Assembly: GCF_008831285.2 (NCBI RefSeq)
Contig: NC_045141.1
Span: forward strand, 14,928,106-14,992,105
Source of the DNA: Nymphaea colorata
Taxonomy: Eukaryota > Streptophyta > Magnoliopsida > Nymphaeales > Nymphaeaceae
Direction of reading: 5' to 3'
Length of the DNA stretch: 64,000 nt
Below are positions 63,443 through 64,000 of the stretch, piece after piece. Position 1 is the stretch's first letter. The number at the start of each line of letters is the position of its first letter. Under the pieces are notes generated by a model that had not been told where the DNA came from, did not search any database, and worked only from the letters and a program-made list of their open reading frames with translations. Made by a program: the position numbers and the translations under genes.

Positions 63443-64000
63443 CTAGTAGAGACGTCGGCAGAGAGTGATGCCATCACCAACCGGAAGTTGGCAGATCTCG
63501 ATGCGAGGATCTGCAGCCAATGCCTTGTTGAGCTCCAAAACGAAGTCTCTGTAGTATCTCACATACTTCCTTAGTGGTGCATCCGGCGGCGCCACCACCG
63601 ATCCGTTCCAGAGGGTGTTGTCATAACCCATTACGCCACCAACCTTCACCAAATCGATCAGCCGCTTGTGGTAGTTCAGATAATTGTCCTTGTCGGCGTC
63701 CACGAAGATGAAATCGAACGATCCATGATTGTTTTTCTGCAACCAAATTTACCTCTCCAGTAAGAAACAGAAAGAGAAACCAAGAACAAGAATTCGTCCC
63801 GATTTTCTGAGACAGAGATGCTAAATTTCTCTTTGCAGAGAATGAGAACAACAATTTTTGGTGAATCTTTGAAGTTGGCACCCTAAGCTGATGAAAGGGA
63901 AAGCAGTTTTAGAAATAAATTTAGAAACTTCATGGTGGCGAACATACATCTTCAATCAACTGGTCAAGGACCGGCAACGCCGGGCCTTCTCGGAAATCGA
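63443..64000 (-). CDS. CCoAOMT: Caffeoyl-CoA O-methyltransferase, C-terminal two exons (5' part beyond window)
   Basis: Minus-strand exons: 64000-63948 (continues outside) and 63736-63443 (stop TAG), joined by a GT-AG intron. The 114 visible residues contain [17 protein letters not shown], then [20 protein letters not shown] with the metal-binding [15 protein letters not shown] with the D-N pair that completes the divalent-metal site, and the family end [15 protein letters not shown]. This cation-dependent methyltransferase transfers a methyl group from S-adenosylmethionine to caffeoyl-CoA, giving feruloyl-CoA for lignin and wall phenolics, in the cytosol. The close fit to the canonical CCoAOMT sequence, rather than to flavonoid-directed relatives, favours the lignin enzyme. 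The SAM-binding half lies outside the window. Confidence 0.95.

Noticed and set aside
63287-63574. Plus-strand 95-aa frame
   Set aside because: Antisense to the CCoAOMT last exon and its 3' UTR.

Overview
This is nuclear DNA of a flowering or other seed plant. The evidence is split genes with GT-AG introns, short exons in multi-kilobase introns, AT-rich spacers, many GA/CT/AT microsatellites, decayed Copia retrotransposons, and proteins with clear land-plant relatives. The species cannot be fixed from the sequence. I assembled seven protein-coding genes by joining exons by eye. Six give uninterrupted reading frames across every junction or to the window edge, with lengths normal for the family where a family is known; the seventh is conserved-looking but unidentified.

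Layout. (1) 2449-12796, plus: the 3' half of UTP25 (NOF1-like), a ribosome-biogenesis factor. Its introns are swollen by Copia pieces, LTR-like blocks and a Mutator-like element with an exact 10-bp target duplication. (2) 12797-20097: gene-poor, with a minus-strand Copia reverse-transcriptase relic. (3) 20098-28263, minus: a complete ten-exon nucleotide-sugar transporter of the UGNT1 type, 339 aa. (4) 30202-35026, minus: a complete four-exon PTI1-like cytoplasmic kinase, 364 aa. Its second intron carries a broken NLR (NB-ARC) resistance-gene relic on the opposite strand. (5) 35027-40333: AT-rich spacer with a long imperfect direct repeat. (6) 40334-43325, plus: a 182-aa basic protein of unproven function, perhaps nucleolar. 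(7) 44782-50960, minus: the TATA-box-binding protein gene, 200 aa, with one GC-AG intron, a stop codon split by an intron, and a TATA-like sequence upstream. A deletion-derived Copia element and a MITE sit in its introns. (8) 51131-55756: spacer with hAT-like ends and a TRIM retrotransposon. (9) 55757-57787, plus: a secreted PI-PLC X-domain protein, probably GPI-anchored. (10) 57788-63442: spacer with a small inverted-repeat element, a minisatellite, a second TRIM of the same family in the opposite orientation, and a second MITE copy. (11) 63443-64000, minus: the 3' end of a caffeoyl-CoA O-methyltransferase gene, which runs out of the window.

The genes are housekeeping or metabolic units with no sign of co-regulation or a pathway cluster. 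The unusual content is in the introns: the NLR relic inside an immune-type kinase gene, the non-canonical structure of the TBP gene, a miniature exon-boundary duplication in the transporter gene, and the paired TRIM elements around the PI-PLC gene. I found no evidence of a wholly new biological system.
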